Source of the DNA: Chitinophaga varians | GTDB lineage: Bacteria; Bacteroidota; Bacteroidia; Chitinophagales; Chitinophagaceae | Assembly: GCF_012641275.1 (NCBI RefSeq) | Contig: NZ_JABAIA010000003.1 | Coordinates: forward strand, 1,240,001-1,304,000 | Length of the DNA stretch: 64,000 bases | Direction of reading: 5' to 3' | In this document: positions 15,892 to 27,120 of the stretch, piece after piece | How positions within the stretch are numbered: position 1 is the stretch's first letter | Layout of the letters: every line of letters begins with the position of its first letter | Position numbers and translations under genes: made by a program | The notes under the pieces: model-generated | Database searches by the model: none | What the model saw: the letters and a program-made list of their open reading frames with translations, nothing else | Told to the model about the DNA's origin: nothing

Positions 15892-17371
15892 ATGCCGGTT
15901 GTATGGACAATGCATGATGAAATATATTCAACGGGTCCCATTTGGCTTTCACCTGTTGCAATCTTGGGTAGTTGTCTTTGTAGTAAAGTGTATACCACGG
16001 CGTGCCTGACTGGTTCAATGCCGGGTCGGCAAGGTCCGTGTCAGGGTGGTTGATCATGGCGCCGTCGGTTTGTTCATTGGGGACCGGCACACCGCCGGAG
16101 CCGGCGAATAGGTCTTTATAAAAATTACGTACCCAGGCCAGACTGGGCTCGGCGCTTTTCGGATCTACCCAGCCGGTATTGCAGGCCACGTCCATGATAC
16201 AGCTTCGTTGAGCCGTGGCCGTGGCATCGTGTGCAACGGCGTTTACTTTGCCCCCATAGGTTGCCATGCCCAAACCTCCGCCGATAGGCGCTTCTATGGT
16301 CAGGTACCGGTAAGCCGTTGCCACCTGGCTGTCTGTCAGCGGTTGACGGAAGTAAGCATCCTTCACTTTAGCGGCCACACTGTCCATGCCCGGCTGAAAC
16401 AGCTCCGGGAACGGATTGAGCGCAAAACGCAGCCAGGGGCTTTCTTCTGTCTGTAAGGCATACGGGACGCCAACGGGGACGGCTATATCTGCCAGGTGAT
16501 CATCTATAAGCTGACGGGCATTGGCTCCGGTGACCAGCCCTTTTATCTCCAGCTTACCAATGTTCCGATGGTTCAAAAAAAGTATACTGAACAAGGGAAG
16601 GCTGGGAGAGTGGGCCCCACTGTTCTGCTGACACCAGGTGCCGAAATTTTTTGCCAGGCGGTTAAAAGCTCCTTCATCTACCTGTTTCCAGTCCCACGAT
16701 ACCCTGAAGGTAGTGATGGAGGACGGTGCTTTAGGCAACGCGGTATAAGGATCATTGCCAATGGCATCCGGAGAGCGTAACCAGTAGCGGGTGACGATAC
16801 CGAGGTTGCCGCCGCCGGCGCCGGTATGCGCCCACCAAAGCTCCCGGTTAGGGTCATTGGTTTCCCTGGTGGCTATCACGGCATGCGCTTTCCCTGAAGC
16901 ATCTACGGTCACCACTTCCACGCCGTAAAGATAATCCGCTGCGAGGCCATATTCCCGGCAGAGAAAACCAAAGGCGCCGCCCACCACGTGCCCGCCCATG
17001 CCTATGCCAGGATGTTCTCCGGCAGGCAATACCACGCCCCAGCCAAGAAACAGCCTCCGGTAAGTTTCGCCAACAGTGGCGCCGGCTTCTACCATAAAAG
17101 CAGCCCGACCGGTATCATAACTGATGTTGGTCATCATCGACATATCGAGCAGCACCTGAACGGCCGGGTCTGTCACAAAGCCTTCGAGACAATGCCCGCC
17201 GCTGCGTACTACCAGCCGTCGTTTACTGTTCACCGCTTCCTGTACCGCTGCTGTCACTTCCGCTGTACTGGTCGGCAAAACAATATATTCGGGCTTTCCT
17301 GCAAAACGTTTGTTGAATCGTTTGTCCGCGAGGTCGGAATAACGTATATCCTCAGGAGTTATTTTTTCCAT
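15890..17371 (-). CDS. Berberine-bridge-type FAD-linked oxidase
   Basis: A 493-residue flavoprotein of the VAO/BBE family. The FAD-binding half carries VVRSGGHCLEGF, whose His60 is the usual 8-alpha-histidyl FAD attachment site, and GFLCREYGL, whose Cys138 matches the second attachment site of bicovalent enzymes. The C terminus ends with the BBE motif region YYKDNYPRLQQVKAKWDP followed by NIFHH. Such enzymes oxidise sugars, alcohols or specialised metabolites with release of hydrogen peroxide. No signal peptide is visible, so it is probably cytoplasmic. It is transcribed divergently from the YdeI-like gene. The substrate is unknown. Confidence 0.9.
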   Translation of the reverse strand: MEKITPEDIRYSDLADKRFNKRFAGKPEYIVLPTSTAEVTAAVQEAVNSKRRLVVRSGGHCLEGFVTDPAVQVLLDMSMMTNISYDTGRAAFMVEAGATVGETYRRLFLGWGVVLPAGEHPGIGMGGHVVGGAFGFLCREYGLAADYLYGVEVVTVDASGKAHAVIATRETNDPNRELWWAHTGAGGGNLGIVTRYWLRSPDAIGNDPYTALPKAPSSITTFRVSWDWKQVDEGAFNRLAKNFGTWCQQNSGAHSPSLPLFSILFLNHRNIGKLEIKGLVTGANARQLIDDHLADIAVPVGVPYALQTEESPWLRFALNPFPELFQPGMDSVAAKVKDAYFRQPLTDSQVATAYRYLTIEAPIGGGLGMATYGGKVNAVAHDATATAQRSCIMDVACNTGWVDPKSAEPSLAWVRNFYKDLFAGSGGVPVPNEQTDGAMINHPDTDLADPALNQSGTPWYTLYYKDNYPRLQQVKAKWDPLNIFHHALSIQPA

Positions 17372-17384
17372 AGCATGAGTTTAA

Positions 17385-17392
17385 CAAAGATA
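17385..17392 (-). promoter_or_regulatory. -7 box (TATCTTTG) of the BBE-type oxidase
   Basis: TATCTTTG on the minus strand matches TAnnTTTG, 14 bases before the start codon. No TTG is seen at -33. Confidence 0.4.
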
Positions 17393-17574
17393 TGTTTGAC
17401 GAGGGTGATAATACATGGTTCACATGACCATGAAATAAAGATAAGGATTGCCCGAAAACTAACAAACGCTTTCCGGAACATGCCTGTAATTGCATATTTT
17501 CCGGATACAGATTATATTGCGAAGGAAAACCAGTTCAGAAATCAAATCATAAAATCCAGCGTAAACCTACTTCT

Positions 17575-18165
17575 ATGGCAAAAACCGGCGCAGAAAAAGT
17601 CGATGCATTCATGGAAAGATCCGACAAGTGGCGTGAAGAGTTTGAAAAACTGAGAGAAATCCTGCTTGATTGTCAATTAACGGAAGAATTAAAATGGGGC
17701 GTACCCTGTTATACATACAACGGTAATAATATCGTTTTGATGCACGGTTTCAAAGAGTATTGTGCCATATTGTTCTTTAAAGGTGCGCTGATGGCCGACC
17801 CGGAAGGTATCCTGGTGATACAGACAGAAAACGTACAGGCTACCCGCCAGGTCCGTTTTACCAATGTGCGTGAGATCGTGAAGTTGACGCGTGCCCTGAA
17901 GGCATACGTATATGAAGCCATAGAAATAGAAAAGGCCGGCTATAGGGTGGAGTACAAAAAGACAGAAGAGTTTAACATGCCGGAAGAGTTTCAGCAGCTG
18001 CTGGATAAAAAGCCGGCGCTGAAAAAAGCCTTTGAAGCCCTGACGCCAGGGCGCCAAAGAGGTTATCTGTTGTATTTCTCAGCCGCCAAACAGTCCAAAA
18101 CAAGAATATCCAGGATCGAAAAATATATCGATCATATCCTTGCAGGGAAAGGATTAAACGACTAA
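17575..18165 (+). CDS. YdeI/OmpD-associated family protein (DUF1801-like)
   Basis: The 196-residue cytoplasmic protein has an N-terminal DUF1801-type domain (KWREEFEKLREILLDCQLTE, then ELKWGVPCYTYNGNNIVLMH, about residues 15-120) and a C-terminal YdeI-like segment with MPEEFQQLLDKKPALKKAFE and the LTPGRQRGYLLYFSAAK motif (about 137-185). YdeI-related proteins are linked to stress and to antimicrobial peptide tolerance in enterobacteria; the role here is unknown. The gene is monocistronic, its stop codon lying within the stem of a perfect terminator. It diverges from the BBE-type oxidase. Confidence 0.85.
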   Translation: MAKTGAEKVDAFMERSDKWREEFEKLREILLDCQLTEELKWGVPCYTYNGNNIVLMHGFKEYCAILFFKGALMADPEGILVIQTENVQATRQVRFTNVREIVKLTRALKAYVYEAIEIEKAGYRVEYKKTEEFNMPEEFQQLLDKKPALKKAFEALTPGRQRGYLLYFSAAKQSKTRISRIEKYIDHILAGKGLND

Positions 18166-18203
18166 AACAAAACAGCCTCCTGATGGAGGCTGTTTTGTTT
18201 TAG
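18162..18203. terminator. Perfect 19-bp bidirectional terminator
   Basis: 18162-18180 pairs without mismatch with 18185-18203 around the loop TGAT. A/T-rich flanks within the stem give a T run in both directions. It serves both the YdeI-like gene and katG, whose stop lies 15 bases away. Confidence 0.9.
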
Positions 18204-18218
18204 CTCTTATGAGAAAGA

Positions 18219-20597
<2,379 letters not shown>

Positions 20598-20600
20598 CTA

Positions 20601-20615
20601 ATAGTTAAAACCTAT
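20601..20615. promoter_or_regulatory. OxyR-like binding site upstream of katG
   Basis: ATAG-TTAAAAC-CTAT fits the ATAGnTnnnAnCTAT OxyR motif at every specified position. It lies between the katG start and the 3' end of the monooxygenase gene. A second, weaker half site is not evident. Confidence 0.5.
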
Positions 20616-20708
20616 TCGTAGAACAAGCCGCCGGTTGTGGTACATCTATATAACACAGAATACGCCACGGTCTCCGGAGTGCTACTTCTAAATATACTAA
20701 ATTTCAAT

Positions 20709-21863
20709 TTATTCCCCGCTGTTGTAAAGCAATGCGCTGCCCTTTTTTGATGCGGCAATGGCTTCAGCACTGTAGGTCAGCATCTGGTCTTCATAATTTA
20801 ATAATGTGCTCATTAGCGATAGTCCACCGTCAATGGATTTTTTCAGGTGTGCTGTCAGCGCGGCGGCATCACGCAGTGCCGTATTGGCGCCCAGTCCGGC
20901 GGCAGGGCTCATGGTATGAATGGCATCGCCCATCACGGTCACCGGTGCCTGGCCTGCCCGCCGCCCCTGTACGGAATGCCGCACGGGAACAATAGCGCTG
21001 GCAGTGACAGCAGCACCGCTGAACAACGGGTCCAAGGCAGCAGGGAAAGTACTGGTGGCCTGCGTAATCGCTTCCTGCAGCTCTGCAACAGACAGTCTCA
21101 GTGACTGATCGCGCTGCATCCCGAAACTGCAGCGCTGCCCAATCAGCGCCCAATAGAGATAATCTTCCGGTGGCGTCACAATGGTATGAAGGTCCCGGTT
21201 AAATGTCATCACATCAATAATACCCGCTATATTCTCCCCGAAAATAACGCTGGTGCCGGGAGAGAGCAGCTGCCGGCGCTGCTCGTCCCACTGCACTTTT
21301 CCATAGATGCACACATTGCCGGTGTCATGCAACCCGGTGCCGGGAAAACAGCTGCCCGTAAGCGCAGAAGCGGCGCCATTGGCGATCACCAACAGATCTG
21401 CGGTAATGGTTTCCCCATCTGCAAAAAAACATTGTATGCGTTGGTCAGGTTGCACATGGTAGCTGGTAAGGTCTTTGTCAAATACCACCTGATCTTCAAT
21501 GCGGGTGATAAGCACCCGCCGCAGGGTATGACGGTCCGCTTTCAGATCGGCGGGTATTTCTCTTTCATCTTTTATCCACTGGTCCACCCATTTGTTCTCC
21601 AGCGCCTGCATCCGCGTGTCCATTGTGTACACCGGCGCCGGCAGCGCAGCACTGTTTTCAAATGCGGCATACAGGTCTGCAGGAAGGCATGCTGCCAGCG
21701 ACTGCTGACCGGCATAATCGATCCGGATACGGTAGCCTTGTGTCCTGCTGTTGAAGGAGGCATCTTTTTCAAATACGGTAAAATCTATTCCGGCTTTTTT
21801 CAGGCCCTGTGCCAGACAAAGGCCACCGAGGCCGGCGCCTGCAATTATTACTTTCATTGCCAT
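20709..21863 (-). CDS. FAD-dependent monooxygenase (group A, UbiH/PHBH-like)
   Basis: A 384-residue flavin monooxygenase. The N terminus has the dinucleotide-binding motif IIAGAGLGGLCLAQGL, and the second FAD motif is VTVMGDAIHTMSPAAGLGAN. The Arg region ADRHTLRRVL is also present. Related enzymes hydroxylate aromatic or polyketide substrates or inactivate antibiotics (TetX-like), but the substrate cannot be told. The ATG at 21863 is chosen because it directly precedes the Rossmann strand; the longer frame from 21920 adds an unrelated N terminus. It follows an AraC regulator gene on the same strand by 75 bases, so the pair is probably a regulated unit. Confidence 0.87.
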   Translation of the reverse strand: MAMKVIIAGAGLGGLCLAQGLKKAGIDFTVFEKDASFNSRTQGYRIRIDYAGQQSLAACLPADLYAAFENSAALPAPVYTMDTRMQALENKWVDQWIKDEREIPADLKADRHTLRRVLITRIEDQVVFDKDLTSYHVQPDQRIQCFFADGETITADLLVIANGAASALTGSCFPGTGLHDTGNVCIYGKVQWDEQRRQLLSPGTSVIFGENIAGIIDVMTFNRDLHTIVTPPEDYLYWALIGQRCSFGMQRDQSLRLSVAELQEAITQATSTFPAALDPLFSGAAVTASAIVPVRHSVQGRRAGQAPVTVMGDAIHTMSPAAGLGANTALRDAAALTAHLKKSIDGGLSLMSTLLNYEDQMLTYSAEAIAASKKGSALLYNSGE

Positions 21864-21938
21864 GGTTGTATGTATTTGCCAGCAAAGCTCCGGTACAAAC
21901 CGATGGCAAAAAATGGACAAACACGGGGATGGCTGGTA

Positions 21939-22799
21939 CTATTTTCGGGATTGGGCGCGGAACTGCTGTGGAGTAATACCCGTTTTTTTCCGGAACAGGC
22001 GGGAGAAGTAAGCATGGTCTTCATACCCCAGCCCATGGGCTATTTCTTTGATGGTATCATCGGTATGGTACAACCGGCGCCTGGCTTCCAGCATCAGTTG
22101 CTCATGTATCCAGTGGTTGACCGTAAAGCCGGATTGCGCGGTGACGATTTCACTGAGATAAGTGGCGGAGATATGCAGCGCTGCGGCATAGGCCGACGGG
22201 GTCCTTAAAGTCAGGTAGTTATTTACCAGCAAAGCCTTGAACTGGCGCATGATAGCTTCCGGCCTGCTGCCGGGATTGTTTACCTGCCGGGCATTTTTAT
22301 AGGCGCCGGTAATAATACCGGTGCATATATCGATGCCGCCGTTCAACATCTGCTGGCGGAAAGGCCGGTCCGCCGGTTGTTCCAGCAATTGTTCCAGCAG
22401 CTGCAGCCCTTGCGTCAGTATGCCAATAGAAGATATATCGGGGAGAAGCGGCTGCTGCATACCATTGACCGCCTCCAGCGCACTGCTGTAGACAGCCGGT
22501 ATCTGCTCCGGTGCCAGGGATAACGCTGTCGCCTGTACGTGATCGGCATGTACACAGGCATGTACCTGTCCCGGATATACGTAGATAATTTCTCCCTGCC
22601 TGATCTCATACTGCTCAAAGTCGATCATAAAGCGGCAACTGCCGCTTTCCACCAACAGGAAAAGATAGTGATCGTCCCGATGGGCCTCCGGTTGATAAAT
22701 ATCTCCGGCACCGGCCGCCCGCAGGCGCCGTATGGCAATGCCTTCCCCATGGGCCGTTTCCAGTGTATGTATGGGTATGACCGTCTTTTTACGCCCCAT
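21939..22799 (-). CDS. AraC family transcriptional regulator
   Basis: A 286-residue regulator with an N-terminal cupin-like ligand domain (HRDDHYLFLLVESGSCRFMI, then the GEIIYVYPGQVHA strand) and a C-terminal double helix-turn-helix. The second helix-turn-helix shows the usual IKEIAHGLGYEDHAYFSRLF signature followed by RKKTGITPQQFR. It lies just upstream of the FAD monooxygenase on the same strand and is probably its regulator. The inducer is unknown. Confidence 0.9.
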   Translation of the reverse strand: MGRKKTVIPIHTLETAHGEGIAIRRLRAAGAGDIYQPEAHRDDHYLFLLVESGSCRFMIDFEQYEIRQGEIIYVYPGQVHACVHADHVQATALSLAPEQIPAVYSSALEAVNGMQQPLLPDISSIGILTQGLQLLEQLLEQPADRPFRQQMLNGGIDICTGIITGAYKNARQVNNPGSRPEAIMRQFKALLVNNYLTLRTPSAYAAALHISATYLSEIVTAQSGFTVNHWIHEQLMLEARRRLYHTDDTIKEIAHGLGYEDHAYFSRLFRKKTGITPQQFRAQSRK

Positions 22800-22837
22800 C
22801 GTGCAACGTTTTACGGTTGCAAGATCCGCTTTTTTTG

Positions 22838-22869
22838 TTGACTTGCTCCCGGTGTTTTTTCTATATTTA
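22838..22869 (+). promoter_or_regulatory. Promoter of the thioredoxin-like gene
   Basis: TTG (22838-22840) and TATATTTA (22862-22869, one base off TAnnTTTG) are 21 bases apart, 31 bases before the start codon. Confidence 0.5.
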
Positions 22870-22900
22870 CCCGCGATTCCACCATAATACCTTCCCGACG

Positions 22901-24127
22901 ATGAAAAAGTTGCTCATCTTTTGTTCCCTGATTTTCGCGGCCCCGACTTTATCGGCGCAAAGCGGTATACAGTTTTTTAAAGGCTCCTGGAAAGAAGTAC
23001 AGGAAGCAGCCCGCCAACAGCAGAAGATGATATTTGTGGATGTATATACGGAATGGTGCGGCCCCTGCAAATACATGGACAGGGAGATCTTTACCGATGC
23101 GGCCGTGGCACGGAAATATGCCACGCATTTTATCGCCTATAAACTGGACGCAGAAAAAGGAGAGGGCGTGGAGTTGTCACGGAAGTATAACGTTGGCGCC
23201 TATCCGACGTTTCTGTTTCTGAACAGCGGCGGATATGTCGTTCATAAGGTGACCGGCGAAAGAGAGAAAAACCCTTTCATCGCGCTCGCAGACGCGGCAG
23301 TACAGGCAGGCGCCGATAAAAATAATCCGGGAAACCTGGAAAAACTGTTCGCAGACGGTGACCGCAGTCCCCGGTTCCTGCGGCATTATCTCCAACGCCT
23401 CGCGGAAGCCGACCTGGACAACAGCGAAGTGCTGGATGCGTACTTTAAAACCATTCCTTTAAATGTGTTGGAAGATGACAGTACTTTATTGTTTTTGGCC
23501 CGGCACCTGAATGGAACACGCTCCGCAGCTGCTATATACCTGATGGGCCACTACCCGCAACTAAGTGATACTGCCAAAGCGAAGGTGAATGGCCGTCTCT
23601 TTGAAAAGCTGGTGAGAAACGGCGCAGGCCTGGCGTTAAAAGAGAAACGGCTGCTGGAATATAATGCCCTGGCGGCATTCGGACGGCAGTTGGCCGGCCT
23701 CAATGCTGGTCAACAGGCCTTCCTGAACCGCCTCGACCTTCTTTACAGCGGTCTCACCAGAGATTATGACCTGTTGAAGAAAGCCGGCTACATTATGGCT
23801 GCGCGGCCCTTTGCCGTTGCCATTGATTCCATCCGTTCGGAAGACAAACGGCGCTATAATGAAATCATGCAACCTTTCTTAACCGGCGCCCGGGACAGTA
23901 CTAAAATACCAGGCTTTGCTGAGGAAAAACAAATCATCGCCAAAGTTTATTCAAGGGAAATCACTGAACAGCTGTATACCGCTGCGCAAGCCTTCGCCCA
24001 GTTGCCGCCTTCGGAAAATAAAGCACTGGCGGATGCCTTGCTCTGGGCGAAACGGTGTGATGCGTTGATGCCGGGAACAAAGCCATTTACAGATTTGATA
24101 AAGGAACTGGAACAAAAAAAGAAATAA
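22901..24127 (+). CDS. Exported thioredoxin-fold protein with long helical C terminus
   Basis: A 408-residue protein with a signal peptide (MKKLLIFCSLIFAAPTLSAQ). A thioredoxin domain follows, with the redox motif EWCGPCKYMD at about residues 49-58 and the cis-Pro region GAYPTFLF. After about residue 130 comes a 270-residue alpha-helical region without recognised motif. The WCGPC centre suggests a periplasmic thiol-disulfide reductase. The ATG at 22901 is chosen over an earlier in-frame start because it begins the signal peptide. The partner is unknown. Confidence 0.88.
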   Translation: MKKLLIFCSLIFAAPTLSAQSGIQFFKGSWKEVQEAARQQQKMIFVDVYTEWCGPCKYMDREIFTDAAVARKYATHFIAYKLDAEKGEGVELSRKYNVGAYPTFLFLNSGGYVVHKVTGEREKNPFIALADAAVQAGADKNNPGNLEKLFADGDRSPRFLRHYLQRLAEADLDNSEVLDAYFKTIPLNVLEDDSTLLFLARHLNGTRSAAAIYLMGHYPQLSDTAKAKVNGRLFEKLVRNGAGLALKEKRLLEYNALAAFGRQLAGLNAGQQAFLNRLDLLYSGLTRDYDLLKKAGYIMAARPFAVAIDSIRSEDKRRYNEIMQPFLTGARDSTKIPGFAEEKQIIAKVYSREITEQLYTAAQAFAQLPPSENKALADALLWAKRCDALMPGTKPFTDLIKELEQKKK

Positions 24128-24157
24128 TATTGTAGACTATCTGTGAGCGCTTATCTG

Positions 24158-24165
24158 TAATTTTG
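24158..24165 (+). promoter_or_regulatory. -7 box (TAATTTTG) of the SUKH gene
   Basis: A perfect TAnnTTTG match 23 bases before the SUKH start codon. The -33 region is weak. Confidence 0.5.
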
Positions 24166-24188
24166 AAAAACCGTTATCCAATAACATC

Positions 24189-24746
24189 ATGCAGAAACAG
24201 TTAGCTACGCTGGACCAACACCTGTCACAATTAAGGCCGGAGCTTTATACGCATCTGAATGCTCCGCTGACGGCAGACGCAATAGCCGCCCTGGAAAAGA
24301 CATATGCCATCACCCTGCCGGAAGACCTCAAAGCGCTTTATCAGTGGAAGAACGGGCAAAGGGACGATTGCTACGAGGCGTTTGTCAATAATTCCAGTTT
24401 CCTGCCCCTGCAGGAAGCACTGGAGGTGGCAAAAGAAATGACTGGTATGATCGGCTATGATTTTGAGGTGGAAAACTGGTGGAATGCCGCCTGGATTCCC
24501 ATTTTCCACAACGGCGGCGGTGATTATATCTGTTACGATATGGCCGGCGTTTTCACAGGCACGAAAGGACAACTGGTGGAGTTCTGGCACAGGGACAACG
24601 ACCGCAACGTGATCGCTCCTGATCTGGAAGGCTTCTTCCAGGTCGTTAATCAATACTATGAAGAAACCCCACCGGCTTCTTTTGACGACTTCTTCACCCT
24701 GGAACACTTTATAAAAGGCTATCCCAGGAAGTTTCATGTAAAATAG
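24189..24746 (+). CDS. SMI1/KNR4 family (SUKH-1) protein
   Basis: A 185-residue cytoplasmic protein. The SUKH core is visible: TADAIAALEKTYAITLPEDL, then KALYQWKNGQ and, later, WIPIFHNGGGDYICYDM, with the Gly-rich turn and acidic tail expected of the family. SUKH proteins commonly act as immunity proteins against contact-dependent or polymorphic toxins in bacteria. No toxin gene is adjacent, so it is either an orphan or has another role. It carries its own -7 box 23 bases upstream. Confidence 0.88.
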   Translation: MQKQLATLDQHLSQLRPELYTHLNAPLTADAIAALEKTYAITLPEDLKALYQWKNGQRDDCYEAFVNNSSFLPLQEALEVAKEMTGMIGYDFEVENWWNAAWIPIFHNGGGDYICYDMAGVFTGTKGQLVEFWHRDNDRNVIAPDLEGFFQVVNQYYEETPPASFDDFFTLEHFIKGYPRKFHVK

Positions 24747-24826
24747 ACAAACGAAATTATCCAGCGCTACAGGATTTAACATTCTTTTAGAAGAGCGGTT
24801 TTTAATTTGAGGGTAAATCCTCGTTT

Positions 24827-26308
24827 ATGCTTGCACGTACTATCCGTTGTGTAGTCCTGTTTTGTTGTTTGGCCCTTCCTGCCTTCTCCCAGCAGTTTGA
24901 GCCGGTAGTGGTGGATTCCACCGCTTCTTCCACCGGTTATTATATCGCCTTGCGGCCTGCATCTGGCAAGATCCAGGGCGTTATGGTGCTGATGCCGGGC
25001 TTCAATGATCCTCCGGAAGCGGTGTTTGCTGCCAGCAAATTACAGAACATCGCCTGGACCAATGATATACTGACCATCGCGGTCGGCGGAGGCCCCAACC
25101 TGATACTCTCGGACGAGTTACAGCAAAAGCTCAACGCCGTGCTGAGGGACGTAGTGCAGCGGTACAAGGTAGCGCCTGACCGGTTCGTGATCGGCGGGTT
25201 CTCTGCCGGAGGATCGCTGGCATTGCGGTACACGGAACTATGTAAAGAGCAGCCGGCTGTTTTCCCGGTACAGCCACAGGCGGTATTTTCAGTGGACGGG
25301 CCGGTAGATGTACCGGACCTGCTACAGCGATACGATAAATTCATCAAAAGGAACTATAGCGCAAGAAGCACCAATGAAGGAAAGATGATTAAAAAAATGC
25401 TGGCAGACCAGTTGGGGGAACTGCCCGCCAATCTCCCGCGTTACGTGGCCGTTTCCCCGTTTTACATGGATAGTGAAGCACCGGGCAACGAACGTTTCCT
25501 GCAACACATGGCAGTCAGGAGCTACCATGATATAGACATGGGCTGGCAAATGAAAGAAAGACGCAACAGTCTGTATGATATCAATGCAGCTGCCGCCTCT
25601 GAAATGATCAGCCGCCTGCGGCAACAGGGCAACGAAGACGCTGAACTGGTACAGGCCAAATCGCCTGGTTACAATGCCAATGGGGAGCGTAATCCCCATT
25701 CCTGGTCCATCGTGGATGAAACGGAACTGGTGCAGTGGATGCGGCGTAAACTGCATTTCCTTCCGGAAAACGTACCGGGCAACTATCAGCTGGGCACACC
25801 CGCCGGATGGGCGGTGGAAAGGATGAAGTTCCCGATAGAATTCGCACCTGCCATCAGTTACCAGGGATATGAAGACCTGCGCTTTTTACCTGGCTGGGGA
25901 GATCAGAAAAGCGAAGAATACTGGAGCTACTGCTTTCTGTGGTGGCTGGAAGGAAAACCGCAGCTGGACAAAGTCACGCTTGAATCTTATTTGAAAACAT
26001 ATTACGAAGGACTGGTGGGCCGTAATATTGCTCCCCGGAAAATACCGGCAGATAAGGTTGTACCGGTGAAAGTACAGCTGACGCCCGTAAAAAGCCTTCC
26101 CGGCGATGCACAAACATTCAACGGTGAAATAGATATGCTGGACTATATGGGCGTACAACCCATACGGCTACACGTTGCCCTGCATGTGAAAGACTGCGCG
26201 GCGGCCCGGCGGAAAGCACTATTTGTGGAACTGTCGCCCCGCCCGGCCGGCCACGCGGTATGGCAGCAGATGGACCAGCTATGGAAAACGTTTGAATGCG
26301 GGAAATAG
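24827..26308 (+). CDS. Exported alpha/beta-hydrolase with extra C-terminal domain
   Basis: A 493-residue exported protein with a signal peptide (cleavage near LPAFSQQ). The first 300 residues form an alpha/beta-hydrolase with oxyanion segment VMVLMPGFND, nucleophile elbow IGGFSAGGSL and a likely catalytic His in ERNPHSWSI. The last 180 residues form a separate region with many aromatic residues (DLRFLPGWGDQKSEEYWSYC) that I do not recognise; it may bind substrate or substitute for a lid. The protein could be an esterase or peptidase of the cell envelope. It converges on a lipoprotein gene whose stop is 4 bases away. Confidence 0.75.
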   Translation: MLARTIRCVVLFCCLALPAFSQQFEPVVVDSTASSTGYYIALRPASGKIQGVMVLMPGFNDPPEAVFAASKLQNIAWTNDILTIAVGGGPNLILSDELQQKLNAVLRDVVQRYKVAPDRFVIGGFSAGGSLALRYTELCKEQPAVFPVQPQAVFSVDGPVDVPDLLQRYDKFIKRNYSARSTNEGKMIKKMLADQLGELPANLPRYVAVSPFYMDSEAPGNERFLQHMAVRSYHDIDMGWQMKERRNSLYDINAAAASEMISRLRQQGNEDAELVQAKSPGYNANGERNPHSWSIVDETELVQWMRRKLHFLPENVPGNYQLGTPAGWAVERMKFPIEFAPAISYQGYEDLRFLPGWGDQKSEEYWSYCFLWWLEGKPQLDKVTLESYLKTYYEGLVGRNIAPRKIPADKVVPVKVQLTPVKSLPGDAQTFNGEIDMLDYMGVQPIRLHVALHVKDCAAARRKALFVELSPRPAGHAVWQQMDQLWKTFECGK

Positions 26309-26312
26309 CAGG

Positions 26313-27068
26313 TTATTCAAAATCGTAACCTTGATGTTGGAATGTCAGGCATTGCTGCAGGTAGAATTTACCGGTGATCAGTTTGTCGATGTTGGTCAGC
26401 TGTTCCTGTATAACCCGTTGCTGGTCGCCGGCGCAATCATCTTCGATGCTCATCTCGTCTGTGGCCATTTGCCGTAGCATGGCCATGTAGTGACGTTTCT
26501 GAGGCGTAATATCGTATGTCTTCTCCGTCTGGTATTCAGGATAGTAGTAGGCCGCATAAACTGCATAGGCAGGCAGCCTTTCGTGGCGGTGGCCAAAATA
26601 GGTGCCGCCACAATGTAACCTGCCTTCCACGTCATTGATGGCCGAAAATAGCTGCTGCAATTGCAGGCTGACAGCATTCTGCGCAATGGCTTTGGGTTGC
26701 TGCATCATAAAAAAATAATAAACTTCACAGAAATAATCGCGCCCTGCTTCGCTTTCAAATACATCAGTATTGCCACTCCTGGAGAGATACAATACATCCG
26801 GATGTGTAGCGTAGGAAGGGGACAACAAAGAAGGAAAACAGTCGGCAACGGTATTGTATACTTCTTTTGTAAGACGAAGCGTATCGCGGTTGATAGTGGT
26901 CAGCAGGGTATCGTGATCAATGTGTTGGTTTGCTGGCAGCGTGTCTTGTTTTGCCGACGATGACTTTTTTGCTGGTTTGATTTCACAGCTGCTAAGGCTG
27001 TACATCACGCTTGCAAAAAGTACTAGAATGCTGCTAAATGGAAAATGACCAAAAACACACTGGCGCAT
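26313..27068 (-). CDS. Hypothetical lipoprotein
   Basis: A 251-residue protein with a lipoprotein-type signal (hydrophobic SSILVLFASVMYSLSSC). The mature part begins with a Ser/Lys-rich linker and then a helical region. Cys residues at LHCGGTYFGHRH and DDCAGDQQR are scattered and do not form a clear knuckle. I recognise no family. A/T content is higher than in neighbouring enzyme genes. It converges on the alpha/beta-hydrolase gene and precedes another unknown exported protein on the opposite side of a short gap. Confidence 0.7.
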   Translation of the reverse strand: MRQCVFGHFPFSSILVLFASVMYSLSSCEIKPAKKSSSAKQDTLPANQHIDHDTLLTTINRDTLRLTKEVYNTVADCFPSLLSPSYATHPDVLYLSRSGNTDVFESEAGRDYFCEVYYFFMMQQPKAIAQNAVSLQLQQLFSAINDVEGRLHCGGTYFGHRHERLPAYAVYAAYYYPEYQTEKTYDITPQKRHYMAMLRQMATDEMSIEDDCAGDQQRVIQEQLTNIDKLITGKFYLQQCLTFQHQGYDFE

Positions 27069-27120
27069 AACTGAATATTTGGAACGGGGCTAATATAAGT
27101 AAGATAACTGACAGGCAAGG

